From Bacteroidales bacterium (GTDB lineage Bacteria > Bacteroidota > Bacteroidia > Bacteroidales > UBA932), in assembly GCA_017454265.1 (NCBI GenBank), contig JAFTDJ010000021.1:26034-90033 (forward strand): a stretch of 64,000 bases of DNA, given 5' to 3'. Both the position numbers and the translations under genes were made by a program. Numbering within the stretch: position 1 is the stretch's first letter; every line of letters begins with the position of its first letter. Below the pieces are notes generated by a model. That model ran no database searches. It saw nothing but the letters and a program-made list of their open reading frames with translations, and was not told the origin of the DNA. Of the stretch, positions 10,101-18,340 are shown piece after piece.

Positions 10101-10876
10101 CTGCCCAGGGACTCCTTTATCTGCGAGAACTGGCGCAAGCTGCTTTCAAGGGCAGGCTTGATAAATGAATCGTCCACCGCCACCTCCTGAAGGTCCGTAT
10201 TGAAAGTGGTATGCCGGCAATGGTCGCTCCAGTAGGTATCCAGGATACGAAGTTCCGTCTCCGTAGGGTTACGCCCTTCACCCGAAAACCAGCGCACGAC
10301 TTCCCTGAGGTCGTCTGCATTCATGGCAAGGCCGTGCAAACGGCAGAATCCTTCAAGTTCCGCATCCTTCATCGTGATGAACCCGTCCAGCTCTTCCATA
10401 GGCCGCACATCCGCCCTTCCGGGGGCCTGCAGTTTGGAAAGGTCCTTCTCACGGGATTCAACCGCATTTATGAAGTAATGCCTGATTGCCGCAAGTCCTG
10501 CATCTGAAAGGCTGTCTTCGAAGATCAGGAGGCGCGAGCTGCGAATCTGCACGTCTGCATCCGGTTCTATAAGATGTACGCAATCCACAGCGGAAGAAGC
10601 CCTTTGGTCGAACTGGCCGGGGATGTACTCCACTGCCAGGTACTTTTTGCCGTCAAGCGGGCACTCGTCGCTAACCTTGTCGGTAACAGTCTCTCCGAAA
10701 ACCGTGTACCGGCATTTCTCCAGCAGTTCGTCGCTGAAGCCGAAAAGATCATAGACATTAACAAGCCTCAGGGAACGCAGCCCCAGAGAAAGGTTTTCGT
10801 TGAATTCTTCCAGAAGGCTGCGCGCCTCGACTTGAAACTCCGAATACTTTTCTACGTAGATGCGGTGTATGTTCAT
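7163..10876 (-). CDS. purL: PurL, phosphoribosylformylglycinamidine synthase (large single-chain type)
   Basis: PurL carries out step 4: FGAR + Gln + ATP to FGAM. The 1237-aa chain has the large architecture: N-terminal linker domain, two PurM-like halves (GGASTCLGGAIRDPLSGRAY; LPSIGGKDSMSGSF) and a C-terminal class I glutaminase. The glutaminase keeps its nucleophile in LGICNGFQAL and its His/Glu in MGHSER, so unlike CarA and PurF here it should still use glutamine. It lies 3 bp after purE and 1 bp before purC1. The start ATG at 10874-10876 gives MNIHRIYVEK. Confidence 0.97.
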   Translation of the reverse strand: MNIHRIYVEKYSEFQVEARSLLEEFNENLSLGLRSLRLVNVYDLFGFSDELLEKCRYTVFGETVTDKVSDECPLDGKKYLAVEYIPGQFDQRASSAVDCVHLIEPDADVQIRSSRLLIFEDSLSDAGLAAIRHYFINAVESREKDLSKLQAPGRADVRPMEELDGFITMKDAELEGFCRLHGLAMNADDLREVVRWFSGEGRNPTETELRILDTYWSDHCRHTTFNTDLQEVAVDDSFIKPALESSLRQFSQIKESLGRGDKRFCLMELATIGARYLRSKGLLDDLEVSGENNACSIYVDVDTPAGTEKWLLQFKNETHNHPTEIEPFGGASTCLGGAIRDPLSGRAYVYQAMRVTGAGDINRSVADTIPGKLPQRVISRKAAAGYSSYGNQIGLATTHVREIYHEGYMAKRLEVGAVVGAVRAADVRREAPRPGDVVLLLGGRTGRDGIGGATGSSKSHTGTSLETAGSEVQKGNAPEERKLQRLFRRPEVTRLIKRSNDFGAGGVSVAIGELADGLDIYLDRVPVKYSGLNATELAISESQERMAVVVSAGDRDEFERLAKEDNIEVSYVADVTDSGHMRMFLGDKKVADLSRAFIDSTGAPHYARACIGAVEETDPFARTPEGDSLKTRLQSVLQSPNVASMQGLVEMFDSTIGRSTVLMPYGGLTQSTETQVSVQKLPLEATDTASIMAFGFNPDLSSWSPYHGAAYAVVEACSKVVAAGGNWSGMRFSYQEYFERMTAEPHSWGKPLAALLGTLRMQVELGLPSIGGKDSMSGSFEELNVPPTLIAFGITTVKASKVISPEFKWDGNRIYLLRHTPLQDYMPDTAQLKQVWDFAHAHIQNGDIVSAWATGFGGVGEALVKMCLGNRFGASVNINEKELYSLSYGSLVVESSVPLEAPWAQYLGVVLEDDVLVVNGVKMPLDELESSLNRRFSKLYPVTVPPAADVLMQAAPGPARRFRYPGGKVDKPVVYIPVFPGTNCDYDTAAAFRAAGAEVRTGIFRNLTADDVRNSISEMAAAIGSCHILALAGGFSAGDEPDGSGKFIANVLCNSSVARSIEALLARGGLILGICNGFQALVKSGLLPYGRTGTLTTSSPTLFRNDINRHVSRMVTTRVASVASPWLQGFKQGDLHTIAVSHGEGKFVIDRELAKELFGRGQVAFQYADPASGEPSMDPSFNPNGSLYAIEGIVSPDGQILGKMGHSERFAPGLFKNINEELRQPLFENAVNYFRHK

Positions 10877-10879
10877 CGT

Positions 10880-11347
10880 TTAGAGTTCTGTTTGCAAAAC
10901 TTTTTCTTTCTGCGAAATCCGGTATGCCTCAAGCTTTTCCGCAAGTTGCGCGTCCCGGAGGGCCAGAATGCTTATCGCGTACAGGGCGGCATTCTTCGCC
11001 CCGTCAACAGCCATGGCAGCCACCGGAATGCCGGACGGCATCTGCACTATGCTGAGCAACGAATCCAGGCCGTTGAACGCGGCACTTTTTATAGGGACTC
11101 CTATAACGGGCAGCGTAGTAAGCGCAGCGGCCATTCCGGGCAGATGCGCGGCCCCGCCTGCACCGGCTATCACGATATCCACGCCGCGCCCGCGCGCGCC
11201 CTTCACATAATCGACGAAAAACTCAGGAGTGCGATGTGCGCTTATTACCTTTTTTTCAAAGGGAACTCCAAATTCTCCGAGCAGGTCGCAGGCTGCAGAC
11301 ATCACGCCCCAGTCGCTCTTCGAACCCATTATTATGCTGACTTTCAT
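10880..11347 (-). CDS. purE: PurE, N5-carboxyaminoimidazole ribonucleotide mutase
   Basis: PurE converts N5-CAIR to CAIR (class I) in step 6 of purine synthesis. It is 155 aa, with the family signatures MGSKSDW, SAHRTPE and [12 protein letters not shown] class I PurE normally needs PurK for N5-CAIR, and no purK lies in this window, so PurK must be elsewhere or CO2 is used directly (open question). Its ATG shares a base with the purC2 stop (TAATG at 11345-11349), implying translational coupling. Confidence 0.96.
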   Translation of the reverse strand: MKVSIIMGSKSDWGVMSAACDLLGEFGVPFEKKVISAHRTPEFFVDYVKGARGRGVDIVIAGAGGAAHLPGMAAALTTLPVIGVPIKSAAFNGLDSLLSIVQMPSGIPVAAMAVDGAKNAALYAISILALRDAQLAEKLEAYRISQKEKVLQTEL

Positions 11348-12030
11348 TATTTCTCGAAGAACAGGCGTGAAAGGGTCATCGGTTCTATATACTTTCCGTC
11401 CTTGTAAACGCGCATATTGCCGGAGGCTATCTCGTCTATGAGCATCACTTCACCGTTGGCGTCGTATCCGAATTCGAATTTGATGTCGTACAGCTGCATG
11501 CCGCGGTCTTTCATCTCATCCGCAACGATACGGGTTATCCTTTGCGTCTCGGCTTTGATGTCGTCGTACTGCTTTTCGGTCATCACGCCCAGCACCACGA
11601 GTCCGTCTTTCGTAACCAGAGGATCTCCCTTAGCATCGTTCTTGAAAGTCATTTCCACATACTCGGGAAGGTCTGAGCCGCTCTCCACATACTCGCCATA
11701 GCGGCGGATGAAACTCCCCACGGCCTTAAGACGGCAAATCACCTCCAGGCCGTGTCCGAACACCTTGGCCGGAAGCACCTCCATTGTCGTGTCCTTCAGA
11801 TCCGCAGACACATAGTGGGTACGGATCCCTGCAGCGTTGATTTTCTCGAAGAAATAGATGGACATACGGAGATTTACGTCTCCCACGCCCTCAATCGTAA
11901 GCCCTACAGAATTCTCGCCCGGGTCGAACACGCCGTCCTTTCCGGTACAATCGTCCTTGAATTTGAGAAGATAATTACCATTTTCCAAGGAAAAAACGTC
12001 CTTGGTCTTTCCAGAGTAGATCTTTTTCAT
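11347..12030 (-). CDS. purC: PurC paralogue 2, SAICAR synthetase (short, clostridial-like type)
   Basis: First gene of the purine operon, 227 aa. It resembles the short SAICAR synthetases common in Firmicutes: YSGKTKDVF at the N-terminus (ATP-site lysines intact), [37 protein letters not shown] and [15 protein letters not shown]. It differs strongly from the canonical-type PurC1 in the same operon, so the two are ancient paralogues or one was acquired, not a recent duplication. On residue conservation this is the better candidate for the working enzyme. A TAnnTTTG box lies about 27 bp upstream. Confidence 0.93.
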   Translation of the reverse strand: MKKIYSGKTKDVFSLENGNYLLKFKDDCTGKDGVFDPGENSVGLTIEGVGDVNLRMSIYFFEKINAAGIRTHYVSADLKDTTMEVLPAKVFGHGLEVICRLKAVGSFIRRYGEYVESGSDLPEYVEMTFKNDAKGDPLVTKDGLVVLGVMTEKQYDDIKAETQRITRIVADEMKDRGMQLYDIKFEFGYDANGEVMLIDEIASGNMRVYKDGKYIEPMTLSRLFFEK

Positions 12031-12056
12031 AGAGCAACAGTATACACACTTGGTTG

Positions 12057-12064
12057 CAAAGGTA
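12057..12064 (-). promoter_or_regulatory. -7 box of the purine operon promoter
   Basis: Read on the minus strand this is TACCTTTG, matching the Bacteroidota -7 consensus TAnnTTTG. The predicted +1 is near 12050, giving a leader of about 20 nt before purC2. No well-spaced -33 TTTG is visible. The short leader leaves no room for a riboswitch. Confidence 0.5.
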
Positions 12065-12115
12065 CGCTATAAAATCCAATATTTATTCACAATCCATTGT
12101 TTATAAAAAAAATTT

Positions 12116-12143
12116 TTTGTTCCGCGTATTCTTTATACCTTTG
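12116..12143 (+). promoter_or_regulatory. Predicted pyrimidine operon promoter (-33 and -7 boxes)
   Basis: A TTTG at 12116-12119 is followed after 16 nt by TACCTTTG at 12136-12143, close to the Bacteroidota consensus though with a somewhat short spacer. The predicted +1 is about 12150. That leaves a leader of about 100 nt before pyrC, containing a short open frame and a terminator-like hairpin. Confidence 0.55.
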
Positions 12144-12148
12144 CACAA

Positions 12149-12193
12149 ATGCGCAAAGAAATGACCGACTTCATTTGCATACTATTTATATGA
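12149..12193 (+). CDS. Possible 14-codon leader peptide of the pyr operon
   Basis: ATG at 12149 opens a 14-codon frame, MRKEMTDFICILFI, ending in TGA at 12191-12193. The start is within a base of the predicted transcription start. The end is about 11 nt before the 5' arm of a terminator-like hairpin. Its second half is encoded by a U-rich stretch. The arrangement recalls the E. coli pyrBI leader, where translation coupled to UTP-dependent pausing controls termination. There is no independent evidence that it is translated. Confidence 0.3.
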   Translation: MRKEMTDFICILFI

Positions 12194-12204
12194 ATAATAA
12201 CCAA

Positions 12205-12233
12205 GGGCAGCCGTTATAGCTGTCCTTTTTTTT
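12205..12233 (+). terminator. Terminator-like hairpin in the pyr operon leader (putative attenuator)
   Basis: Arms GGGCAGC (12205-12211) and GCTGTCC (12219-12225) form a 7-bp stem with one G-U pair and a 7-nt loop, followed directly by eight T residues (12226-12233). It lies between the predicted promoter and the pyrC start at 12250, so it should abort transcription unless read through. A weaker AT-rich hairpin (12159-12164 with 12171-12176) precedes it. Confidence 0.6.
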
Positions 12234-12249
12234 GGTTAGTTGGAGTGAT

Positions 12250-13356
12250 ATGGTAACATTACCCGCCTTTGTCGACCTGCATGTTCATCTGCGGGAACCC
12301 GGGCAGACCTGGAAGGAAACAATTCGCAGCGGAAGCCTTGCTGCAGCACGCGGAGGATACACTACCGTCTGCGCAATGCCCAATCTCGATCCAGTCCCCG
12401 ACTCTCCCGGGAATCTCGCCCTGGAGCAGGAGATCATCGACCGTGACGCCATAATCAACGTACTGCCATATTGTTCCATAACCAAAGGCCGCAAAGGGCT
12501 GGAGCTGGTTGACTTCGAAGCCCTGAAAGACAAATGCGTCGCCTTCTCCGACGACGGTAGCGGCGTTCAGGGGCAGGATATAATGCTGGCAGCAATGGAG
12601 GCCGCTGCAGCCGCCGATGTCATCATAGCGGCACACTGCGAAGACAACAGCCTGCTGCACGGCGGCTATATTCACGCCGGGCGCTGGTGTGCCGCACACG
12701 GGCACCGTGGGATCTGCTCCGAGAGTGAATGGATACAGATAGAAAGGGATCTTGAGCTTTGCGCTAAGACAGGTTGCCGTTACCACGTATGCCATATTTC
12801 CACGACCCGAAGCGTGCAGCTGATTCGCGAAGCCAAGGCGAGCGGAGTAAGGGTTACCTGCGAAACCGCCCCGCACTACCTGCTGCTTTGCGAAGACGAC
12901 CTGCAGGAAGACGGGCGTTTCAAGATGAATCCTCCACTTCGCACAGCCGAAGACAGAGATGCGCTGGTGGAAGGACTTAAAGACGGAACCATAGACGTTG
13001 TGGCAACAGACCACGCGCCCCATTCTGCAGAGGAAAAATCCCGCGGTCTCGCGGGCAGCGCCTTCGGTATCGTGGGACTCGAGACAGCCTTCCCCGTTCT
13101 ATATACCGGGCTCGTACGAAGCGGAAAGTTGAGCCTGGACCGGCTCGTAGAGGTCCTTTCCATTGCTCCCAGACGCATATTCCGACTCTCCGGGGCACCA
13201 CAGGACAACGTAGATTTAGATTTGGACACGCCTTTTACCATAGACAGCAGGAACTTTCTCTCTATGGGCAAATCCACGCCCTTTGACGGTTTGACCGTTT
13301 ACGGCCGTGTCCTTGAAACCAGATACAATAACAAAACAGTTTATAAAGCAATATGA
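12250..13356 (+). CDS. pyrC: PyrC, dihydroorotase (class I type, N-terminally trimmed)
   Basis: PyrC cyclises carbamoyl aspartate to dihydroorotate. The start chosen is the ATG at 12250 with GGAG 5 bases upstream; a TTG at 12232 falls in the terminator U-tract. Metal-site motifs are DLHVHLREPG, the class I Asp in FSDDGSGVQG, AHCED, CHISTT and TDHAPH. At 368 aa it lacks most of the roughly 50-60-residue N-terminal beta-sandwich of class I enzymes, starting only about 10 residues before HVH. It is the first gene of the pyr operon and overlaps carA by 4 bp. Confidence 0.93.
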   Translation: MVTLPAFVDLHVHLREPGQTWKETIRSGSLAAARGGYTTVCAMPNLDPVPDSPGNLALEQEIIDRDAIINVLPYCSITKGRKGLELVDFEALKDKCVAFSDDGSGVQGQDIMLAAMEAAAAADVIIAAHCEDNSLLHGGYIHAGRWCAAHGHRGICSESEWIQIERDLELCAKTGCRYHVCHISTTRSVQLIREAKASGVRVTCETAPHYLLLCEDDLQEDGRFKMNPPLRTAEDRDALVEGLKDGTIDVVATDHAPHSAEEKSRGLAGSAFGIVGLETAFPVLYTGLVRSGKLSLDRLVEVLSIAPRRIFRLSGAPQDNVDLDLDTPFTIDSRNFLSMGKSTPFDGLTVYGRVLETRYNNKTVYKAI

Positions 13357-14444
13357 TTCGACCAAAGAAAAAACTGGTGCTTGAGAACGGGACCGAATTT
13401 TACGGGACCCTCTTCGGCGCGGACTGCAACCGCGTGAGCGAAATTGTTTTCAACACATCAGTCGTGGGTTACCAGGAGATTTTATCAGACCCTTCCTATG
13501 CCGGCCAGATTGTGGTTATGACTTATCCGCTGGCAGGCAATTACGGTATCACGGACGAAGATTTCGAATCCAAGGTCTCGTTCATAGACGGTATTGTGGT
13601 CCGGGAGTGCTGCGATACCCCAAGCAACTTCCGTCTTACCAAAACTCTGGAAGAAGAACTGGAGGAGCACGGCATTCCATGCGTCAGCGATGTCGACACC
13701 CGAATGCTCACGAAGCAGATACGCAGCCTGGGGCGTCCCCGGGCAGCAATCGTAGATGCCGACATGACCGTAGAAGACGCCTTGGAGCTCATTCGCAACA
13801 CCCCCGAAGGCAGCAGGGCCGTAAAGCAGGTCAGCTGCCGCAAGCGCTGGCTTACCCGCACCCAGGGCCACCGCTTCCACGTGGTAGCAGTAGATTGCGG
13901 CATCAAGCATTCCATCCTGCGGCTGCTCGGCGCCAAAGGGTGCAATGTCACGATAGTTCCATTCGACACCCCGGCTTCCGATATCCTTGCGTACAATCCT
14001 GACGGGATACTTTTGTCAAACGGCCCAGACAACGTTCCGGAAGTGCCTGAGGTGAACAAGCTCTTCAGCGAACTGAAAGGGCGGCTCCCCGTATGCGGGA
14101 TTGGCCTCGGAGCCGAAATTATCGCCTGCAGTTACGGTGCCCGGCCCGAATGGATGGGCTGCGGCATTCACGGAGACCACCCGGTGCGCGACCTGGGGAG
14201 CGGACGTATCGGCACTGCTGTACTGAACCAAAGCTTCTTTTTCAGGAATGTGGAAGGCACATCTCTCACTCCCACCCATGTAACTGTGCCGGAGGGCTTC
14301 ATAGCAGGTTTCGAAAACCTGGAAGACAAGGTCTTCGGAGTACAGTTCCAGCTCGAGGCCGCCCCCGGTCCCAAGGATTTCATTCACTTGATAGACAAAT
14401 TCATTAGCATGATGGAGGAACAGCAAAATGCCAAAGAGAACTGA
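13353..14444 (+). CDS. carA: CarA, carbamoyl-phosphate synthase small subunit with dead glutaminase
   Basis: CarA normally hydrolyses glutamine and channels ammonia to CarB. The 363-aa protein aligns throughout: N-terminal CPSase_sm domain ([26 protein letters not shown]) and a C-terminal class I glutaminase domain. In the latter the nucleophile elbow GICLGHQ is GIGLGAE, with Gly251 replacing Cys. The NHG motif is NQS, and the catalytic HPE is QLE (Gln333 for His; Glu335 kept). All these sites are changed by in-frame substitutions with no frameshift, so the domain has been kept as a scaffold. This parallels vertebrate CPS I, which uses free ammonia after losing the Cys. It overlaps carB by 17 bp. 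Confidence 0.95.
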   Translation: MIRPKKKLVLENGTEFYGTLFGADCNRVSEIVFNTSVVGYQEILSDPSYAGQIVVMTYPLAGNYGITDEDFESKVSFIDGIVVRECCDTPSNFRLTKTLEEELEEHGIPCVSDVDTRMLTKQIRSLGRPRAAIVDADMTVEDALELIRNTPEGSRAVKQVSCRKRWLTRTQGHRFHVVAVDCGIKHSILRLLGAKGCNVTIVPFDTPASDILAYNPDGILLSNGPDNVPEVPEVNKLFSELKGRLPVCGIGLGAEIIACSYGARPEWMGCGIHGDHPVRDLGSGRIGTAVLNQSFFFRNVEGTSLTPTHVTVPEGFIAGFENLEDKVFGVQFQLEAAPGPKDFIHLIDKFISMMEEQQNAKEN

Positions 14445-17400
14445 TATACGCAAAATAATGGTCATAGGCTCCGGCCCTATCGTGATCGGGCAGGCAGCTG
14501 AATTCGATTATGCGGGCACCCAGGCCTGTCTTGCGCTCAAGGAAGAAGGATACCAGGTTATTCTTGTAAACTCCAACCCGGCCACCATCATGACTGACAC
14601 CCATATTGCCGACAAGGTGTATATGGAGCCGCTTAAACTGGAGTATCTGGCCAAAATCATCCGTTACGAGCGCCCTGACGCCATAGTCCCGGGACTGGGA
14701 GGGCAAACCGGCCTCAACCTGGCCGTCCAGCTCGCCCGGAAGGGCGTACTTGAAGAATGCGGAGTGGAGATACTCGGCACGTCCTTCGAGGGCATCGAGA
14801 TGGCTGAAGACCGTGAGAAGTTCAAGGAATTATGCCTGAGAATAGGAGAGCCCGTGATTCCGTCCGAAATTTGCTACAGCATAGAGGAAGGAGTCCGCGT
14901 AGCGGCAGAAATCGGCTACCCCGTGATTCTCAGGCCCGCCTTCACCCTTGGTGGAACCGGCGGCGGATTTGCCGACAATGAGGAGGAGTTGCGCGACTTG
15001 ATGCGCGGCGCCCTTTCCCTCTCCCCTGTGCACCAGGTGCTGGTGGAAAAAAGCATCAAGGGTTACAAGGAAATTGAGTTCGAAGTGATGCGCGACGCCG
15101 CCGATACCGCAATCGCAGTGTGCAGCATGGAGAACATCGACCCCGTAGGAGTACACACAGGTGATTCCATGGTAGTCGCACCCGCCCAAACCCTTACCGA
15201 CAAGGAATACCAGATTCTGAGGGACAGCGCGTTGAAGCTCATACGCGCCCTGGGAATCGAAGGAGGGTGCAACATACAGTTTGCCCTGGACCCCCTTTCT
15301 TTCAGATATTACCTCATCGAGGTAAACCCCAGGGTATCCCGTTCTTCCGCCCTCGCCTCAAAGGCCAGCGGCTTTCCCATAGCCCGGGTCACCGCAAAAG
15401 TCGCTGTAGGCTTGCACCTGGACGAGATAATGATTGCAGGAGCTCCTGCCTGCTGTGAGCCTGCAATCGATTATGTCGTAACCAAAGTAGCCCGCTTTCC
15501 CTTCGACAAATTCACTGAGGCCTCAAATGAGCTCGGCACCCAGATGAAGGCCACAGGAGAGGTGATGAGCATAGGCCGCACACTGGAAGAAAGCATCCTG
15601 AAGGCCATTCGTTCTCTGGAGAACGGCTGCTGCCACATCCATAAAAAGAAATTCGATGACTGGACCCTGGAACAGCTCCTGGACTATATTTCCCGTCCCA
15701 CAGACGACCGCATCTACGCCATAGCCCAGCTGCTCAGGCTCCGAATCGACCTGGCCCGCATCTACGACCGCACCAAGATAGACATGCTCTTCCTCGAGAA
15801 GATTTACAATATTGTACGTATGGAGCGGGAGCTGCAGGCGGCGAGCGAACTTGATCCCGAATTGCTGCTCAAGGCCAAGCGGATGGGCTTCGGAGACAAG
15901 TTCCTGGGCCAGCTTCGCGGCAAGACCGAGGAGGAAATGATACGCCTGCGGGAAAGCCTGGACATACGTCCAGTTTACAAAATGATAGATTCGTGCGCCG
16001 GCGAAAGGGAAACATATGTCCCCTATTTCTACTCCACCTACGAAGGTGAAAACGAGTCTGCCCGCAGCGCCCGCAAGAAAATCCTGGTCCTGGGCTCCGG
16101 CCCCATCAGGATTGGCCAGGGAGTGGAATTCGACTACTCCACGGTACACGCCATTCTGGCTATCCGTGAAGCCGGATACGAAGCCATAATCATCAACAAC
16201 AACCCTGAAACCGTATCCACGGACTACACCATTTCCGACAAGCTCTACTTCGAGCCCCTGACTCCCGAAGACGTTATGAATGTAGTACGTCTGGAGCAGC
16301 CGGACGGAGTAATCGTAACCCTCGGAGGCCAGACTGCAATCAATCTTGCAGCGCCTCTTTCCAACTTCGGAGTGCCGCTCATAGGCACCGACCTGCAGGC
16401 CATAGACAATGCCGAGGACCGCAAGCTCTTCGAAGCAATACTGAGACGCATAGGTATAGCCCAGCCCAAGGCAAAGGCGGTTACCAACGTCGAGGACGGA
16501 GTGGCGGCTGCCGCAGAGATCGGCTATCCGGTACTGGTACGCCCGAGTTTCGTATTGGGAGGCCGCGCCATGATGATAGTCGGCAACGAGGAGATGCTCC
16601 GCCACTACCTTCACAACGCAGTGGAAATCAACGAAGATTCCCCTGTGCTGGTGGACCGTTACATCATGGGGCGCGAAACTGAAGTCGATGCCATCTGCGA
16701 CGGGACGGACGTCTTCATCCCGGCTATAATGGAACACGTTGAGCGCACCGGAATACATTCCGGCGACAGTATCAGCGTCTATCCTTCCTTCAGCCTCAGC
16801 GATAAGGTAAAGCAGCAGATTATAGATAATACGGTTCAGCTCGGCCTTGCAATAGGTATCAAGGGACTGTTCAACATTCAGTTCATAGTGGACGAACACG
16901 ACGACGTTTACGTAATCGAGGTGAATCCCCGGTCTTCCCGTACGGTCCCGTTCATCTCCAAATCTACCGGCATACCGATTGCGCAGATTGCGACACGGGT
17001 GATGCTGGGGCATTCACTGAAGGAACAGGGCATCAGCGAGGTGTACTTCCCCGAGCGCAAACGCCACTTCGTAAAGACACCGGCTTTCTCCTTCGGCAAG
17101 ATCAAGGGCATAGACTCTTACCTGTCACCCGAAATGAAGTCTACCGGAGAGGCCATAGGCTACGACAAGACTCTTACCCGCGCCTTGTACAAGTCGCTGC
17201 AGGCTTCCGGCATGGACGTGCGGCCTTACGGCACTGTACTGGTGACCATAGCAGACAAGGACAAGGAGGAAGCCCTTCCCCTGATTCGCCGCTTCTACAA
17301 CCTTGGATTCAACCTGGAGGCCACCAGCGGCACAGCGCGTTTCCTCAAGGAGCACGGGCTGCGCACCAGAACCTTGCGCAAGATTAACGAAGGCAGCGAT

Positions 17401-17619
17401 GACATAGCCAACTCCATCCGCAAGGGTCACGTAAGCTACGTAATCAACACCATAGACCTCAACCAGAAGTCATCCCACCTGGACGGCTACGACATCAGGC
17501 GCTTCGCGGTAGAAAACAACGTAACCACTTTTACAGCCCTGGAAACCGTTCGGGTTTTGCTCGATGTCCTGGAAGAAATCAGCTTCACAGTATCCACGAT
17601 AGATGCCGAATATAAGTAA
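14428..17619 (+). CDS. carB: CarB, carbamoyl-phosphate synthase large subunit
   Basis: CarB makes carbamoyl phosphate from bicarbonate, ammonia and two ATP, feeding pyrimidines and arginine. The full-length 1063-aa chain has two homologous ATP-grasp halves ([37 protein letters not shown]), a central oligomerisation segment (about 400-550) and a C-terminal MGS-like domain (about 935-1063), which binds UMP/IMP-type effectors in E. coli. Motifs such as [16 protein letters not shown] and [12 protein letters not shown] are intact. With CarA catalytically dead, CarB is predicted to be supplied by free NH3. It overlaps pyrK by 17 bp. Confidence 0.97.
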   Translation: MPKRTDIRKIMVIGSGPIVIGQAAEFDYAGTQACLALKEEGYQVILVNSNPATIMTDTHIADKVYMEPLKLEYLAKIIRYERPDAIVPGLGGQTGLNLAVQLARKGVLEECGVEILGTSFEGIEMAEDREKFKELCLRIGEPVIPSEICYSIEEGVRVAAEIGYPVILRPAFTLGGTGGGFADNEEELRDLMRGALSLSPVHQVLVEKSIKGYKEIEFEVMRDAADTAIAVCSMENIDPVGVHTGDSMVVAPAQTLTDKEYQILRDSALKLIRALGIEGGCNIQFALDPLSFRYYLIEVNPRVSRSSALASKASGFPIARVTAKVAVGLHLDEIMIAGAPACCEPAIDYVVTKVARFPFDKFTEASNELGTQMKATGEVMSIGRTLEESILKAIRSLENGCCHIHKKKFDDWTLEQLLDYISRPTDDRIYAIAQLLRLRIDLARIYDRTKIDMLFLEKIYNIVRMERELQAASELDPELLLKAKRMGFGDKFLGQLRGKTEEEMIRLRESLDIRPVYKMIDSCAGERETYVPYFYSTYEGENESARSARKKILVLGSGPIRIGQGVEFDYSTVHAILAIREAGYEAIIINNNPETVSTDYTISDKLYFEPLTPEDVMNVVRLEQPDGVIVTLGGQTAINLAAPLSNFGVPLIGTDLQAIDNAEDRKLFEAILRRIGIAQPKAKAVTNVEDGVAAAAEIGYPVLVRPSFVLGGRAMMIVGNEEMLRHYLHNAVEINEDSPVLVDRYIMGRETEVDAICDGTDVFIPAIMEHVERTGIHSGDSISVYPSFSLSDKVKQQIIDNTVQLGLAIGIKGLFNIQFIVDEHDDVYVIEVNPRSSRTVPFISKSTGIPIAQIATRVMLGHSLKEQGISEVYFPERKRHFVKTPAFSFGKIKGIDSYLSPEMKSTGEAIGYDKTLTRALYKSLQASGMDVRPYGTVLVTIADKDKEEALPLIRRFYNLGFNLEATSGTARFLKEHGLRTRTLRKINEGSDDIANSIRKGHVSYVINTIDLNQKSSHLDGYDIRRFAVENNVTTFTALETVRVLLDVLEEISFTVSTIDAEYK

Positions 17620-18340
17620 AATATCATTGGAAATCCGGTCCAACGAGCCGCTGAACAGGAATTGTTTCCGCCTGGAAATGTGCGGAGATGGCATTCCCGC
17701 CTTTTCTCCGGGCCAATTTGTTCAGTTGGGAATTCCCGGGAAGTTCCTCAAGAGACCCATTTCGGTCTGCGACGCTGACGGCGAACATATAGTATTGATA
17801 TACAAAGCTGTAGGAGAAGGCACAGAGATTCTCTCAGGCCTCTCCGGAGGCAGCCGCCTGGAACTTCTCGCACCTCTCGGACGCGGTTTTTCTGCAGAAG
17901 CATGCAAACGGAGCGCCCTTCTGACAGGAGGCGGTCTTGGCAGCGCTCCCCTGCTTTTTCTGTGCAAAACCCTGCTTGGCGCCGGGAAAAAAGTCAACGC
18001 TGTGCTTTGCTTCAACACGGCGGCCGACGTGGTGCTTGCGGATGAGTACAAGAAGCTTGATGTGGAGCCGCAAATAGTAACGTTGGACGGTTCAATGGGG
18101 ATTAAAGGATACGCCACCGATGCAGTCTTTCCAGGGCACGACTTCTTCTACACCTGCGGTCCGCTTCCTATGATGCGCGCCGTCTGCAATACTTTGCCGG
18201 GGCCCGGACAAGCCAGCATGGAGGAAAGGATGGGATGCGGCGCTGGCTACTGCTACGGATGTACAATCAAGACTGCTGACGGCCCTGCGCGGGTATGTGC
18301 GGACGGCCCGGTTTTCGACAAGGACAAACTGTTATGGTAA
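17603..18340 (+). CDS. pyrK: PyrK, dihydroorotate dehydrogenase electron-transfer subunit
   Basis: PyrK is an FAD and [2Fe-2S] protein that passes electrons from dihydroorotate oxidation (PyrD) to NAD+. It is 245 aa. The FAD-binding RPISV and GTEIL segments, a GGGLGSAPL nucleotide-binding motif and the C-terminal cysteine cluster ([10 protein letters not shown] ... [10 protein letters not shown]) are all present. The start ATG at 17603 lies inside the carB end, and the gene overlaps pyrD by 7 bp. The pair defines a class 1B enzyme. Confidence 0.95.
   Translation: MPNISKISLEIRSNEPLNRNCFRLEMCGDGIPAFSPGQFVQLGIPGKFLKRPISVCDADGEHIVLIYKAVGEGTEILSGLSGGSRLELLAPLGRGFSAEACKRSALLTGGGLGSAPLLFLCKTLLGAGKKVNAVLCFNTAADVVLADEYKKLDVEPQIVTLDGSMGIKGYATDAVFPGHDFFYTCGPLPMMRAVCNTLPGPGQASMEERMGCGAGYCYGCTIKTADGPARVCADGPVFDKDKLLW

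Noticed and set aside
14094-14105. The Cys two residues before the CarA elbow position acting as a shifted nucleophile
   Set aside because: It is not at the nucleophile-elbow position, and the partner His and NHG motif are also lost.
15523-17013. A 496-codon open frame on the minus strand inside carB
   Set aside because: It lies wholly opposite a full-length, well-conserved carB, and its translation shows no domain. It is a codon-bias shadow in GC-rich DNA.
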